Source: Progne subis subis
Taxonomy: Eukaryota > Chordata > Aves > Passeriformes > Hirundinidae
Assembly: GCA_022316685.1 (NCBI GenBank)
Contig: JAKJHU010000082.1
Coordinates: forward strand, 2,046,001-2,110,000
Length of the DNA stretch: 64,000 nucleotides
Direction: 5' to 3'
A program made the translations under genes and the position numbers. How positions within the stretch are numbered: the stretch's first letter is position 1; each line of letters begins with the position of its first letter. The notes beneath the pieces are model-generated. The model made no database searches. It saw nothing but the letters and a program-made list of their open reading frames with translations, and was not told the DNA's origin. This document shows, in pieces, positions 48,881-63,100 of this stretch.

Positions 48881-51265
48881 GCATTCAGCAATCAAAACTG
48901 GATTACTTCCCATTTGGGGCACTAGAGTTTGTAGTATTTTTTCTGCTGAGAACCAGCTCCCTTTGTAATCAGTTGCTACAGAGATGTTGCTGAGGAACAA
49001 TAGTATTGCCAGTGAATGTCTCTGATTGAAGGAAGCTTTAATCAGAAGTTACATCTTGAAAGAACAGTAAAATTGTAGAAGTTCAGCTTTTCCCTGGAAA
49101 AAAGCCCTGACTCCTTGAGTGTATTGCTGTTGTGTGCAGTGACAATTGCCAGTTTCCTCCTGAAGAAGGAGTGTCTGTGCAAGTACAGCAGCGTCCAGGT
49201 GCTATCTGAGCTGCACAGAGGTGCAGAGAGCAAATTAAATGGGAAGTGGAGCCATGCAGTGGCACTGTTTCACGAGGAAAAAAAGCCATTTTTCCTGCTG
49301 CTAATGACACTAGTTCATCTGTTCTCAAACTTGATTCCTCTGACCATTCTTCCCTGCCTGTTGGTCTGCTACACACACCTTGCCTTTCAGTTTTTTTGGC
49401 AGTAAAATGATTCTGATCAGCCACCTTTATATTGAATAATCACCTAGGAGTATCCCAAGCACACCGATAAGGAATGACTGAATAGCTGTAAGCACGCCAA
49501 TGAAGGGTTCTCTGTGAAGTATCAAATAAAAGGTCAGAAGATTAGGCCTCGTGAAAACCACTGGTTGCTTTGGAAGGTTTGTGCTGCAGGGCATTGCTTT
49601 CCCACCTGTGAAGTGGTTAAGGGCACTGTGATATTTGTTTAGTATTTATAGAGGGGAAAGTGGTAAATATGTCTAAACTATACTTTTCCCAACTGAACGA
49701 GTGCTTTCCTCTACAGCAGTGCAAACTTGACTTTTGTCTAAGATTAGTGGTGAAGATACTTTGTGAGGTTTAATGTCACTTTAATTTTGCTCCACCAACC
49801 AACCGTTGTTATTATTATTACTTTAACATTTCTAACTGGACATCACCTGTACTCCTTAAGCGTGTCATGGTAACAAAAATTTAGTTGATTTAGTGATTAA
49901 CTGAGTTGATTTAATTATCTTAGGTAAATAATATTCTATGCTAATGTAGGGTAACATTTCTTTTTAATCTCTTAGTACCATATATGCTGCAATCAGATTC
50001 TTTAAATATTTACTGAAGCACTTAGATGTAATAAATCTGATTGAATTATTCTGGAGTGACACGATGCTGGTGCCAGCATAAGCTCCTTCCCGGAGCATTT
50101 ATGGAAAAGGTGGGTAAAATGTCCCTGCTATGTTAGAAATGGAGGGAAAATTGGGTTTGAGGCATTCCCAGGCTCTCATTCATACTCTGAATTTGCCTTT
50201 GTAGTTGCTTGGCCAAGGAAGTTTTTCCCAGCACAGCTGGCCTCACTTCTTCCAGCCAGCATTCCCAGAGCCCCCCTTTGGGCACAGGGGGAAGTGGGAG
50301 CAAGGGCAGCTGGCCTGGGCGAGGGAAGAGCAGTCAGTGATGCAGTGGGGGCAGTGGGAGGAGGTCACAGGATGCAGTGGGACAAAGTGTGCTGGGGATT
50401 TCCTTTGGGAGAGTGGTTTTGGAGTCAGAGCAGCAGCTCAGCATCACTGCTGGCTCTGCTGCTCCACCGACTGTCCTGACTTCCACAAACATGACAGAAC
50501 AGTGTTTGTCGCCAGCCAAGTGCTACAGATCCGAGTCTTGTTGCATCTTGCTCCATTTTATTCCTGTTAACGTTTATAAAGAAAATGAAATATTTACTGC
50601 TTTAATGCACACGGGTCTTAGGAGCCTTATAAAAAACCTCTGTTGATTCAGTTCTTTACTAAATTATTATATAAAACACTAGAGATCCACGAAGTTTCTA
50701 ATTACAGGGAATGTTTTATAAGTCTCTGCCTTTTATAGCATTTTGAATGTAGTTGTTGCAGGCTGCCTGGGCATTTTGTTAGGCAAAACTGTACATTCTC
50801 AGAGGTGTCCTGAGATAGACAGTGTGCTTTGGCTTCAGCTGCAGCTCAAGCCTGCATTTAGAGCAAAAACTAGGGGAGAAAAAAATAATGGGCAAGATCT
50901 GAACAAAAGCAAGATGCTGATGGTTGTAGCAGCTGCTGGTGATAAGCTGTTCTGAAATTTAGATAATTTCAAGCAGGTGCTTGTGTGAACATCAAGCCCA
51001 TTTAAAATACCTGTCCATCTCTGTGGGCTGAATATTCGAAACTTTGCCTCAACACCCACAAAGAGTTCACATCACAATATATGACATTCATAAATTGTAG
51101 TGACAGTATTCTTAGAAATAGCAAACCTAACCTTGTATGAATGAATTTAATGGCTTAGGTCAGTATAAGATTTTCAAATATGCAGACATTAGAAGTGTCC
51201 CTTTTCTCAAAAAATGGGTAAAAACATTTAGATGCCTTGCAGTCTCCATAATGATGCAGTACATG

Positions 51266-51441
51266 CTCTCTCCTCTCCTCTCCTCTCCTCTCCTCTCCTC
51301 TCCTCTCCTCTCCTCTCCTCTCCTCTCCTCTCCTCTCCTCTCCTCTCCTCTCCTCTCCTCTCCTCTCCTCCTCTCCTCTCCTCTCCTCTCCTCTCCTCTC
51401 CTCTCCTCTCCTCTCCTCTCCTCTCCTCTCCTCTCCTCCTC
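51266..51441. repeat. TCCTC pentanucleotide microsatellite, about 35 units
   Basis: An almost pure run of the 5-base unit TCTCC/TCCTC over 176 bases, with a phase slip (TCCTCCTCTCC) near 51366-51376 and another at the right end. One strand is all pyrimidine and the other all purine, so triplex (H-DNA) formation is possible. The frames on both strands are open because the unit lacks stop codons, giving spurious Ser/Pro/Leu and Arg/Gly/Glu repeats. The near-perfect units imply an unstable, probably polymorphic locus. Confidence 0.98.
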
Positions 51442-52439
51442 ACTGAACAGGGAATACTAATAGCAACCTGAGTACATGCACATCTAAATATATCACCAAA
51501 TATTTCTTTCATCAACTTAACAGAGATTAGAAATTCTAAAAATAATTATTAAAATTCTTATAATTAATAAAATTACTAAAAAGTAAGATTGGAGATGAGA
51601 TCTATTAAAATCAAGATGTGATATTCTTGCACAATATTTAGAAGAAGCCCCAAAGGCAACAGTTAAACCACTGACCTTTTCACATATTTTCATGATTTGC
51701 TAAGAGCAGGAAAACCCCCAAACTGAGGAACATCAGCAGGATGTGAGCCGTCCCTAAGTGCTGACTGAGGACCGATGTGAACAGCACATACAGAGTGGTC
51801 AGCCCATTCAGCACTGACGTCCACAGAAATCCTGTCACACTCAGATGTCAGGCCTGGTTGAATATCCTACAGAAAACTCATTTACAGGCCTGGGCTCTGA
51901 AAAATGTGCAACATGTGCTCAAAGAAGTTATAGAATATTCTAATCTGCTGCTTCTGAAGCAAAAGGGAGCTCTCTACCATATATTAGGCAGCCATTCCCA
52001 GGCACTAAGCTGTGACAGTGATAAGCCCACATGCATTGCTGACAGCTTAGCACTATAATGACAGCTTATTGATATTTATGGCACATTTTAAAGCATCAGG
52101 GTTCTTCACATTATTTCTGCACACCTCTGTAGCGCCATCCAGTCATTGGCAGATATAACCAAATGCACAGAGGAAACCAAAGCTGGGTTCACATTTATCT
52201 GCAGAGAAATTAGATTGGTAGTTGCTTATTTTGGGGGCCCAACAGCCAATTCACATTAGCAGATCTTTATAGCTTCCATATATCCTATTCTTGGAGTTTG
52301 CTTCTTTTTAATTTTTTCAGAGCTGAGCCAGGCTGATTTTGGGCAAGTGTAGCCTGTGTTCAGATTTTGAAAATGTTTGCCAGAAGCAGAAGTTGGAACA
52401 ACTTTCCTGCAGGGTCCTGGGAAGACATGAGTTTGGTTG

Positions 52440-52920
52440 TCTGGGCTGGGAAGTTAGAAGGTGGAGGGATGTCCAGGATGTGGAGGGAGCCAGTGAATGC
52501 TGGAGAGGTGTCAGAGCTTGGGTGAGGGGCAGCAGAGGCCACCAAATGGACAGTCAGTAATCAGAACAGGCAGAAGAGCTGGGCCCCCAGCAAGGGAGTG
52601 GATATGGAGGGGGGGATTCAGAGTGAAGGGACCCTGTGGTGGGTGCAGAGCCTGACAGGAGGGATTCGACAGGGAGGGCGGCTGGCATGTGGGACAGAAG
52701 CACTCAGGAGTTCAGGTCTGGGACATACGGGAGGATTTGGGGCACAATTTGGAAGACAGAAAAGATAAAGGAAGATGTGGGCTGGAGTAGATTTGGGACA
52801 AGAACTCAGGAAACCGGAGTTCTGTACTGGGAGAGTGGAGGAGATGCAGGGCTTGGGGACAAACTCCAAGGGTGAGAGGCGTGGGCTCTGTGAAGCACTG
52901 TGGGGCATGAGGGTGGGGGG
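52440..52920. other. Purine-rich, GC-elevated block
   Basis: The plus strand is strongly G+A-rich for about 480 bases, with recurrent GGGA, GGAGG and TTTGGGG-like words (AGGATTTGGGGC, AGATTTGGGAC). It could be a highly diverged minisatellite or an old repeat. Open frames of up to 125 codons here reflect composition. No regular period was established by eye. Confidence 0.35.
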
Positions 52921-54277
52921 TACCACAACCCCTCTCCATCTGGGTGTCTTTGCCAGGGATTCTGGCTTAGGAGCAGGCACAGTCCTTCCATGCTGCCTTC
53001 CCTGCCTGATCCATGGGCAGTGTGACCTTCAGGCCCAGAATCTACTTCGGGTTAAATTGTGCTCTTTTGACATTAGGGTTTTGTCAAAATTTAAGGGCTG
53101 TTCGTACCTGCAGACCAGTCAGCTATTAACATCCACATTTCATTTTCTCTGAACAGAGAACACTGAGTTAATTCACCTTATCCCGTGGTTGCCTAAAGCT
53201 TTCAGGTATGGTATAAAATAATAGCATGAACAGAGCTTTGGTTCTACTAGGAATTGCAAACTGAATTTATGAAATAGTGGTGGGAACTGGAAATCTTTCT
53301 CGTATATCAGTGGCAAGATGTGTGTTTTCAGGCCAGGAATTGTGTATTTTGAATCGAGGGAGACAAAACCAAATGTTCAAATAGTACCTTTTTCAGACAT
53401 AAAGAAAACACAAAGCAATTCTCTTTGTGACCTCCTGCATATAAAACACCTGACATGAAACATTGAATGGCAACTAGAAAACAAGGCATGCAGGCAAATG
53501 GATTCATTTTCTTTCCTCTACCTGTCACTTCTGACTGTCAAGTCAAAATCTGGTCCCAGATCAGAGCTCAGGTCAGAGAGGGGCTTTGGTTCCTTGCCTG
53601 CCACCGAGCTGCTGGAATCTGAGATGAAGGATGCTCTGCCTGGGTGCTGAAGCTGCCTCTCAGCACTCGCAGCTGTGCATTGTTTTGACAGTTTTGGGGG
53701 TAGGTAGGCACTTGTCTTGCATTTAATCCTTGCCAGGCTTCACAGCCTGAGAATCTGTCTTCCTTTTCCCAAAGGATCTTGAGCCTCAGAGCTAATCTAT
53801 AGTGGTTTGGTCTCAGCACCAAATGCAGGTGACAAAAAAGGTAATACTGGTTTTTCCTTGCTAGACAGCAATTTAGGACATTTGCTAGGATGCAGAAGAG
53901 CTGGATTCACTTTTGCTTTTGTTGTGCCACGTGAATTTGTAAGTTTGGGCTACCCTGGGCTGTGTGTGGACCCTCAAGTCCTTCAACTCAAGCTGTTCCA
54001 CTTTGCCTGACATAATTAAATATTAATTGGGCCAGACTGAAGGAGTAAATGACTTTTTATAGCCTGGCAACTAGGCCACTCACCTGGGAGAAGAAAATCA
54101 CAAGTCCTAACAGTCACATTTTACAGCTAGAAGCATAAAGCTGTATTTGAGCATGTGAATGTTAATTTGTCTTTTAGAAGAGCATTAAAACCTCATTATA
54201 CTAAGCCTTTTTGAGGACCAAACCATCTTATTTGGGTGGCTAATGTAAGGACATGCTTTGAAGCTTATGGCCCCATT

Positions 54278-54295
54278 AAAAAAAAAAAAAAAAAA
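54278..54295. repeat. A18 homopolymer
   Basis: A run of 18 A residues followed by CCCAAATT and a second short A run. It is a simple repeat. Confidence 0.85.
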
Positions 54296-57028
54296 CCCAA
54301 ATTAAAAAAAATACCAAACACCTCACACCTTTCAGCTGACTTGGAAGAATCTGAGAACAAATGTCAAAAATGTCAGGTCAGACTGATGCTGCAGGAGATG
54401 ATTCTCTTTGGAGTTTTTTGAAGAAAATGCAGTGAATTCTTATTAACCACTGCCCTAATGGCCCATTTCAAAACAAGAGGGTAGTCTTTTCTGGAAGCCC
54501 CATTGAGGGCACTCACATTTCCAGACAAATCTGTTCTTTCATAAATTTCAAGAAAAAAATTGTAGTTTCTTATAAGTTTCAGACCTGTATTTCCTGCCAT
54601 TCTGAATAACTGTCTGATGAATTAGGGTAGGCTATCCAAGGTGTATGTTTGTTTTCAAACTTTCAATATCTCTTATCTGCAAAGCATTTTTATTCACTGG
54701 TTTGCTCTAAAAGCACAATATCAATTATGTCTTCACTGAAACCCACTTTTAACTCACATGGAATATATAAAATACATAAAAACAGCTCCTCTAGTTAATC
54801 TAGATGCTTACAATAGATGGAAGTGGATAATATTTTTCTTTATGAAATTAGATACTACAATATCTGTCTTGTTAAAAGGTAAATCTGAGATCCTTGAAAG
54901 GGAGGGGGTTTTGTTCTGCACCTTCAGAAATTAACTACTGTCATACACAATTTCTAGGCTTTCTCAAGAATTCTGCAAATGCACTTCCGAATTCTAATGA
55001 AAAAAATCTGGCAGTAAAAACAAGGCTGAGCTCACGTTATTCTTTAGATTTCAGGAATGCACAGACCAATATCAAAATGTTATTTTTATGAATTTTTATG
55101 ATTTCTCTCTCTAATAAAATGTTCCGTATTTAAATAGAATCAGGGAAGGCCTTTTCAGGTGGACACAATTCCATGTCCAGTCTTTTTTTTCTTTTGCTAA
55201 GGAGGTTCTTCATTAAAGATTCACAAGACGTACCTGAATAATTTACATTGCCTTTATTCACTGGGCACAACAGTTAAGGTAAAAAAGAGTCACAGTCATT
55301 CAGACAACAGAAGGAATATATTACAAAAAATAAAATAGCTTTTTTAGAGCTGCTGACTTTGAAAAGCAGGTTCTGCATCTGTATTTATCTACATTTTTAT
55401 GTTGGCTCGCGCTTGTCTATTCTCTGTTGGTGGTTTCCCATTTTAAGATGCTAGATTGATAGTGGAATTATCTGCTGTTTAATAAACTCTGAACCATTTC
55501 AACTCCAATCAGTGGAAAAAGAGCCTTTGGTATTTTCCATGCTTGCCTCACGTTAAAGTGAAGGGTCACAGAGGAATGTACTCTTGACCCTGCAGCAGAG
55601 ACCCTTCTACATTTTCTCAGCCAATCCCACAGTGATTCATGACAACGCAGAGTACTTAATACAATATGGTTTTCAGACAGTCATATAATAAAATATATAG
55701 CTCATAAACTTTAGCTCTCTAAACAGAGGTCACTGCCTTGTGGGAACTCCCATGATTTAAGTCTGTGAAAATACTGCTGTGTGTTGTAGATCTGACACAC
55801 CCCTTACCAAGACTTTGTACAGAGGACAGTCCTCAGCTACAGAGGTGAAACGCTTAAATAGAGAGATTATCTATCCACTTGCATACAAGTAGTGGAAAAG
55901 AGTTTTCAAATCCCATGAGAAACCTCACTGCTTTACAGCAAGCATGACTATGTGGAAGAGAATGCACGTACATGGATGCTCAGCCAGTGACTTCTGTGCA
56001 GATCTGGCCATCAAAATGCTAGCTGCCCCACAAAAAAGGGGGGGAAATAGCAGAGAGCAATGCTGACATCTGAAACGCGAAATGGAGACCTTCAGATTTC
56101 AACTTTATGATGCCTTTCTGATTTCCAAGTTGAAAACAAGACTGGAAACTCTTGACTGTGATAAAGCATTGTGATTTTCCTACAAAATGTGTACTGTAAA
56201 TGCTGCAGTCCATGCTTGCAGGTGTAATCACGTCTACAAAGTATATTTGTCCAAGTTAATATTTGATGTTCAATGTGAAAACAGGCTAGCACACTCTATC
56301 TAAAGACAGCAAAATTATTAAGTAAAGGCCTTGACAGATAGCAGTACCTCTGCAGATGTACCTTGTAATCTTCACTGAAGTACAGGGAAATATGTTGACA
56401 TATTCCAAACAAGAGTGATGGTATTTTGCCTAATATATGATTTTCTAAATTAAAATATAGCAAGCTTATTATTTTTGCATGTTTTCTTGTCCACTTCCTA
56501 CTACTGGTATATGAATATAGCCAGATGCAAAATCAACACAGAAAGAGGTTTCCCTTTAGCTAAATTCTGATGTTACTGTGAATACATCTACAGAAAATAT
56601 TACAGCACTGACTAAAGGCTAAGTTCTGTTTATATTATGTTCAAATGTTATCTCTCAGATAAGCAAATCTTATTAAAAATATCATTTGTTAATTCCATCA
56701 GCATAATTATAGACGAAAACAATAACAATTACATTGTAATTTATCTGAAAAGTAATAACCCAGAACTTTGTTTGACATCTAAATTAGATTATTGCAAGAA
56801 ATTGCAAATGAATTAAAGTCAGCCCTTCAGGCTTTCTACTCTGAATGTCTGAAACCAATAATTTCTCTTTCATAAGTCACTGGTGCTTTAAAGGCTGGTA
56901 AAGCCTCAGTCTATCTCCCATGTTCTTTCAGCTTTCCAAAAAATACTTCCTTCATTTCCAGAAGATGAACCTCAGGTTCTTCATCACACTGGATGTGGAA
57001 CTGAATCAGCTAAAATACCTTTGTTTGG

Positions 57029-57142
57029 ATTTTTTGTTTGTTTTTTTTGTTTGTTTGTTTTGTTTGTTTGTTTTTGTGGGTTTTTTTGGGGTTTTTTGTT
57101 TGTTTGTTTTTTGTTTTGGTTTTTTTTGGTGGGTTTTTTTTT
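57029..57142. repeat. T/G-rich low-complexity block
   Basis: Imperfect TTTG/TTTTG units and T runs for about 110 bases, the reverse-complement counterpart of the A/C-rich block at 36351. It creates an artefactual Phe/Leu/Cys/Val-rich open frame that looks like a membrane protein. Confidence 0.88.
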
Positions 57143-60100
57143 GGAGGGTGGTCATGTAAATTCAGCATCAATTTCTTTTGGAAGGAAGCAATGCACCGAA
57201 TCCATAGTGGCTCATTCTTTTCCATTGACCCACGTGAAATATTTCTCTTTAAAGTGGAAGGTCAAGGCCGATGCCTGCACAGTTTTTTGATGCTCAGGAC
57301 TGAATCCCCCCACAGGGATAAACCCCTCCAGCCTGCAGGCAGCAGCAGCAAACCCTGTGCTCGTGTTCCTTGTGCAGGTGTGCAGAGACTCCCAGGGCAG
57401 GGAGCAGGGCTGGAGGCACTGTATTGGACCAATACAGTGGGCAAGTCCTGCAGCCTGGTCTTCTGCAGGATATCACAGCTGGATTCAGGGAAATCTGCTG
57501 TGAATGGAGCCTTGGGAAATGCCCAGTCCAGCAGCTGGACAGGGGCTGTCCCTGCATGGGAGCAGGGTGAGCATTTTGCCACCTCCCCAGCACTGCCGGG
57601 TTCCTGCTGAGCCACCACATTCTGCTGCCACTGCTCGTCTGTTCCCAAATGAGGCATCCTGCTCTTCAAAACTGCTGAGTATCCACAAATTCTTACTCAT
57701 CACAGTGGGAGCTGTGGGATAAGTGGTCTGGAAAATGAAGTGATATGTCTCTTTTCTTGAAATAGCATCTCAGGAGCCGGTTTTGAAATGCTTGTCTGAA
57801 ATCCTTTTCTTTCTCCTTGAATGTGTCTGAACTGCTCCTCAATTTAGGACCTTCTGATTCAGTTGATCCGTGTCCTGACAACAACCCTGCCCAGAGCACC
57901 GTGTAAATCTTCCAGTGGACTGCTCCTCAGGCAGGAAGTGGAGGTATGCAGTGAAATAAAGGCTCTGTTGGAGCACACTTGTGTTTTTATTCACAGTTCT
58001 CCAACAGAAACACTTCCTTGTCATTTTATTTGCCTTCCCAGCAGCTCGCTGTTGGATTGAGCCTGTTAAAAGACATCCTAAGTGCACTTTCCAGAGTGGC
58101 CACAGGCTTCAACGGGCTGGCTCATGTTCCCAGAGTTTCCCCACTCCTGATTGAAAGACTGGGATCCTAAAAACAGGCACCAACTCATGACTCTGAACAA
58201 TGCTCCTCAGTGTGCTAGTCAGTGATGTGATTGGAGTTTTCTTCAATTCAAATCCCTATCTGTGGTAAAATTTAAGGATTATTTAAACAGGAGAATGAAC
58301 TTCTTTCCAGTGACATTGTGCCTGTGAACTTTAATGCAGTGGGAATTGAGAGCTCCTGTGAGCTGTAGGCCTGTGTCTTGTGCTTTCTGCAGCAAGTTAT
58401 GATTGCTGTTGCTGTGATTTCTTGTTTCTGCAGATGAAGAGTTGATCTTCCTTCCATTCACCCACTAACCCAAGCAAAGACTCATCCATCCACTAGCAGC
58501 AGAGAATACCATTTCTCCCACTTCCTGGCTCTTCTGGCAGCTGCAGAGAAATTGCTGTCCTGCTAATAGTCCCTGTGTTCCGGACATTAGTGCTGTAAGC
58601 ATGTGAAAACTATTTCTCAATTTATTTTGACAGAGTCTGATTTGTCAAGTTTACAGAAAGCTTAACCAAGCCATGCTGTGACACCCCTTCCAAAATCATC
58701 TTTAACCAGTTCCAGCAGAGAAGCTGGGATTTGCTCAGCACCTAGAGCGTTCTGTCTCCCTGTGTATCCTTGCTGATATTTTAACCTTCTGCCCACCTAA
58801 TACCAATCACACTGTAGATTAAAAAATATTTTCTTAAATCTCTTCTGTGATATAGGCATCCTATTGTATTAGAAAAGAGATTACCTACTACTATATCTGA
58901 CTGCTGCACAGTTATAGAGCACCAGAGGTGACTCAGGCAGGGAAATGTTAGAAAGTTCTCCTTCATAACCACTTAAACCTAAATTTTTCATGCTTAAAGG
59001 AGAGAAACAAATGGGCCTTAAGTGAATATAAATTCTGGAGTGCAGATGGAAGTTTTTACTGTAAGCATGGTGAGCTTTGGGGCAGCTCCCAGCAGGACTG
59101 AGGAGGGATGTGATTGTCAGCTGGAAGAGATCACTTAGTGAAGCTCCTTGCTTGGAGTGGTTGTGTGCAGGAGTGGGGTGGACACGGTGATAAGCTTGGT
59201 GATAATGGCAGTTCCTTCTCTGTCACTGGGCAGGTGCTATGACAACAGCCTCTAAAGCCACCTTGCTTGTCTGGCTGTGGTGGTCAGTGCTCTGGAAGGT
59301 TCTGGGGGAGCTGGGGAGGTGAAAAGGTGAGTGACTGCAGTCACAGTGCCCTGTGGATTCCGGCGTGTGCGTCCAGGCTTGTCCAGGAACACCACAGGTA
59401 TGGAAGCAAAACCCAAACCCTCTGGGAATCAGTTCTATCCTTTAAGTTCATGTAAACACCCAGGAGCTCTGTTCAAGCCTATCAGAAAGCAAGAAACAGC
59501 CTCAGGGGAAGGGCAGCAGAAGAGAAGCGCTGAGGACTACAGCAGCGAGCGCAGGCAGCCCTGCTCCATCCTCTGCACATCGGCTCCCTGGAGCACACGA
59601 CAGCCATCCCCTGCCGTGCTGAGGGATGAGCAGTGACAGCCTGAGCAATGAGATGTCTTCCTGCAGCAGCAGAAAAACCAGGCCCTGTGCATAAAGACTA
59701 ATGCTGACACCCTCCCCAAAACAGGGCAAAGCAGCAAGGGGCTTCCTACAGGGAATAATGCTGTGTGGAGACTAATGGAGCAGTCAGTAGCAGTTCCTCT
59801 GTGGTGTATAATAGCAAAAAGCATTCGCAAACATTTAATTAAAATTATTTAATGGCCAGATTGAAGCTGTTTTTCCAGAAGTTAAATGCCAGTTACCAAT
59901 GTGTTAAAATGCACAATCAGCACTGCATACATAAATCCATCCCTTGGTCTAATCTGTAACTATAGTAATGTTGTGCACTCGCTAGAATTGTGCTGGGGGC
60001 CCTGGCTTTCAACTGCCATTGCAAGAGCTGTCATCTGTCACATTTTCTTGTCATGTTCATACTTCTATTGTTATTCACTGGCTAAGAAGGAGGGGCTTTT

Positions 60101-63100
60101 TGTATTCTGAAAAACCTTGGGAATTAGGGAAATGGAGAAACTAGAAGCCAAAATTTGAATGTCCTCGGTGATAATCCTCGTTAGGCTAAAAAGACAAATC
60201 TGTGGATTTTTCAGTTTGGGAAGTTAATTTAGACTCTAGAATTTTGATTTAAAAAGGAAAGCAAGACCGTTTGGACTCATGGAGCCCACTGCAGGCTACA
60301 GGGCTTTGCAGGAATTGCTTCATGTTTGTTGGTACTGTAGAAACAACCTTAGTAAAGCAGCTGTCACGTCTGTCCAGTCTGGCATCCTGTCTGCAGGAGG
60401 GGCTGACACGGAATGTGTCAGAAGATACATGTGCTGCACTTCTTCCTTAAAAAGATTTAATTCTCAAGGTAAAGAAACATGAAACTTACTTTGCAAAAGT
60501 TCTGGGGGTGTTATGAAACAGAAGTGAAATTTTAAAGATAAGACATCCAAATTTTTATGGAATATTTTATTAGAAAAAGCCAATTTAAGGAAGCACTTCA
60601 ATGACTAAGCATTTCTGAATAAAGACCTGAACTCCATAAATAGAGTTAAAGCTGCCAAAATTCCTGGGACAGTGCTGAGGAGTCCACCTTGCTTGCCAGT
60701 CTCTTACGTTAGGAACACATTTTTCCAAGGTTTTGTTCTTCCTGTAGGATGTAAAATTTATTATGAAGTGAAATCACTGTGAAACAGTACATTATCAAAA
60801 CTTCAATTAATTGCTTCCTGTTATTTGTTAACCTTGCAGGTTTCTCTTTAGCTCTGAACTAAGCAGTAGGCACAAAACTGTTCTGTTGAATCAAGATGCT
60901 GTAACTTCTTGACATGGATGAAATTTAACCTGGTAAGCTCGACCTGGGTCAGGAAATGGTCCAGCTTTTAATCTAGTGTGGGGAAAAATGGGTCCAGAAA
61001 AAAAAATGGGCTCAGTCAAACTTTTTGGCTCCTTCAGCTTATCTTTCTGCTGTACTGGTTGTGTTTTGTTTCTTCCCATGCTTCTTTAAGTATTAGCTGA
61101 TTGAAATGAATTTGAAATTCAGACATCAGGTATTGTTATGTGTTGGCCTTTGACACCAACAGACAGCACGTTTGACGTGCAGATAGACTTCATGGGCTCT
61201 AATGTGAATCATTTCCTGTATTATAATTCTTAGGTGGCAGAAGATCTGATGGAGGTCACCTCAGCCTCTGAGCACTGCCTGTTAAACTGGGGACAGGAGG
61301 GAGGAGAACATAAACAGTGTTCACCTGTATGTGAAAAGGTCATTTTAGAGAAACAGAGTCAGAGTCTGAAGCAAAGCATTGTTCTGTTAGTGAGTTTTTA
61401 AAAGAAAGAGCATAAATTGGCATCCCAGTGAAGCGAACTGGAGAGCACAGGTGGTCACTTAACCTGTGCTCAGTCCCCAGGGGAGCTGTGGCCCCGAGCT
61501 GCCATGCCTGCCACCACCCTCCAGCACGGCTGGTGCTTCCCCCTCCTCCCCAGGCCTTCAGCCCGGGGTCCCTGGGGTGCTGTGAGCAGGGGAAACGAAG
61601 CAGGAGGATGTGACTGTGTTCTGCCCATCCACTCCTAGGGGCTGTGCCTGAGAGCAGCCTGGTGGGGAGGTCTGAATGAGGGTTTTGATCGTGTGTGGTT
61701 CCAAAGGGCCTTGTAATTGATTGTGAGCGAGGCTGAGAGAGCATCCCAAATCCAATTCCAGTTACTGCGCTGTGCCCATCTAAATCCCCCCGACACTGTT
61801 ATTTGGATATTGTGCTGCCTTATAGATTCTCCATAAACTGCCAGGCAGGGCTGCTGTGTGCAGCTAAATTATTGCTGTGCTGTAACATAGAAACTGCCCA
61901 GAAACTGCCTGTGTGCAGCAATATACAATTTTATACAGAGTTTGTTTTTTAATAAGAGAAGTTGCCTATGCTTTTATGATAGTGTATGGTTCCAGGGCTG
62001 GGCATCTTCATTAATTTTACTCTGTCTTCTACTGAACATGCCATATATTGTGTTTATTGGTTGTCCATTGTGATTGGTTGTGACTGTGACTTGGAGAGAT
62101 GTAGATATTTTTTTACTTTAATTCTGTGCAAGTCTTCATCCAAGAGAAGATTAGCTGTGGAGAACAGGTGTGCTGGAAGTGAAGCACTTGAATTTTAGGA
62201 GATTGGGAAATGATGTTTCATTGTCAGAGCTCTTCTGTGTCTCTTCTCATCACCATCTTGGCAGTGTGCTTCTGCTTGGAGGCTCATCAGCATCACAACA
62301 AATTCCTATCCTCGTGTCTTGCTCCAGACCGGTTTCTTTCCAATTCCTGATATTGATCTAATAAGTGCTGAGAAGAAATTCAGAGTGCTATTACAGTATG
62401 TAGTCACTGGCTGCTTTTAAATCTTTTGTCCTGTCACGGATGAGGAAGGTTCCACTGAAGTAAATACCATGTCATCATATTTATAGATATAGATGACATA
62501 TTATACATTATGTTGTTATAATTGGCTATGGCTAATCAACAAAGTTGACACATAGTCTTAAATTTAGGCCAGGAAAGAAAAGGCCTTATCCTGCAAGAAG
62601 AAAGCAATCAAATTCCTCAGGATATCCTCAAGAAAGCAAGAGACCAGATGAAGAAGCTGAACAGCTTTAATAAAATTCAGTATTATTCCTTTGGATTATT
62701 CAGGACTTTGCAAATGACTATCCAGGCTTAATGGCATTCACTGACGTTATGACAACAGGGGATGCTCCACAGACAGAAAGGAGAATTAGGAGTATGTGAG
62801 GTTAACTGAAATGATGCTGCGGTAATAAGTCAGAGGAACTAGACTGTCACTCATCCTCTCCTTCTGCTTCTGGATCCTGATTATCCTGTCAGTTCTTCAT
62901 ATGCTGCCTCCATCAGCTTCAGTAAGAGGAAGGCGTGAAAAAGATGGACATGATGGTCATATAATCAAATAAAATGTACTAAATACTGTAAATATAGGGT
63001 GTGACATGTCCCAGGTTATGTATATGTTATGACATATCATTTTAGTGCCAAATGATACAAGGTGATATAGGCTAATGCAATGTGAAATGACACAGCCTAA

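Larger units (their letters stand above)
45406..51265. other. Gene-poor stretch, no supported gene
   Basis: Apart from the hairpin at 46862 and a T17 tract at 48864-48880, I find nothing specific. Several open frames of 60-120 codons on both strands overlap one another and carry no signature. A somewhat GC-rich patch at 50205-50480 holds a frame of 121 codons without recognisable content. Confidence 0.5.
51442..57028. other. Gene-poor stretch, no supported gene
   Basis: Mostly AT-rich single-copy DNA with one purine-rich block (52440-52920) and an A18 tract (54278-54295), both listed separately. No transposon, RNA gene or exon was recognised. Confidence 0.5.

Noticed and set aside
51137..51515. 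Ser/Pro/Leu-rich and Arg/Gly/Glu-rich open frames
   Set aside because: They are direct translations of the TCCTC microsatellite.
57038..57610. 190-codon open frame that looks like a membrane protein
   Set aside because: Its hydrophobic N-terminal part is the T/G-rich low-complexity block translated, and the rest overlaps other long frames in a GC-rich patch.
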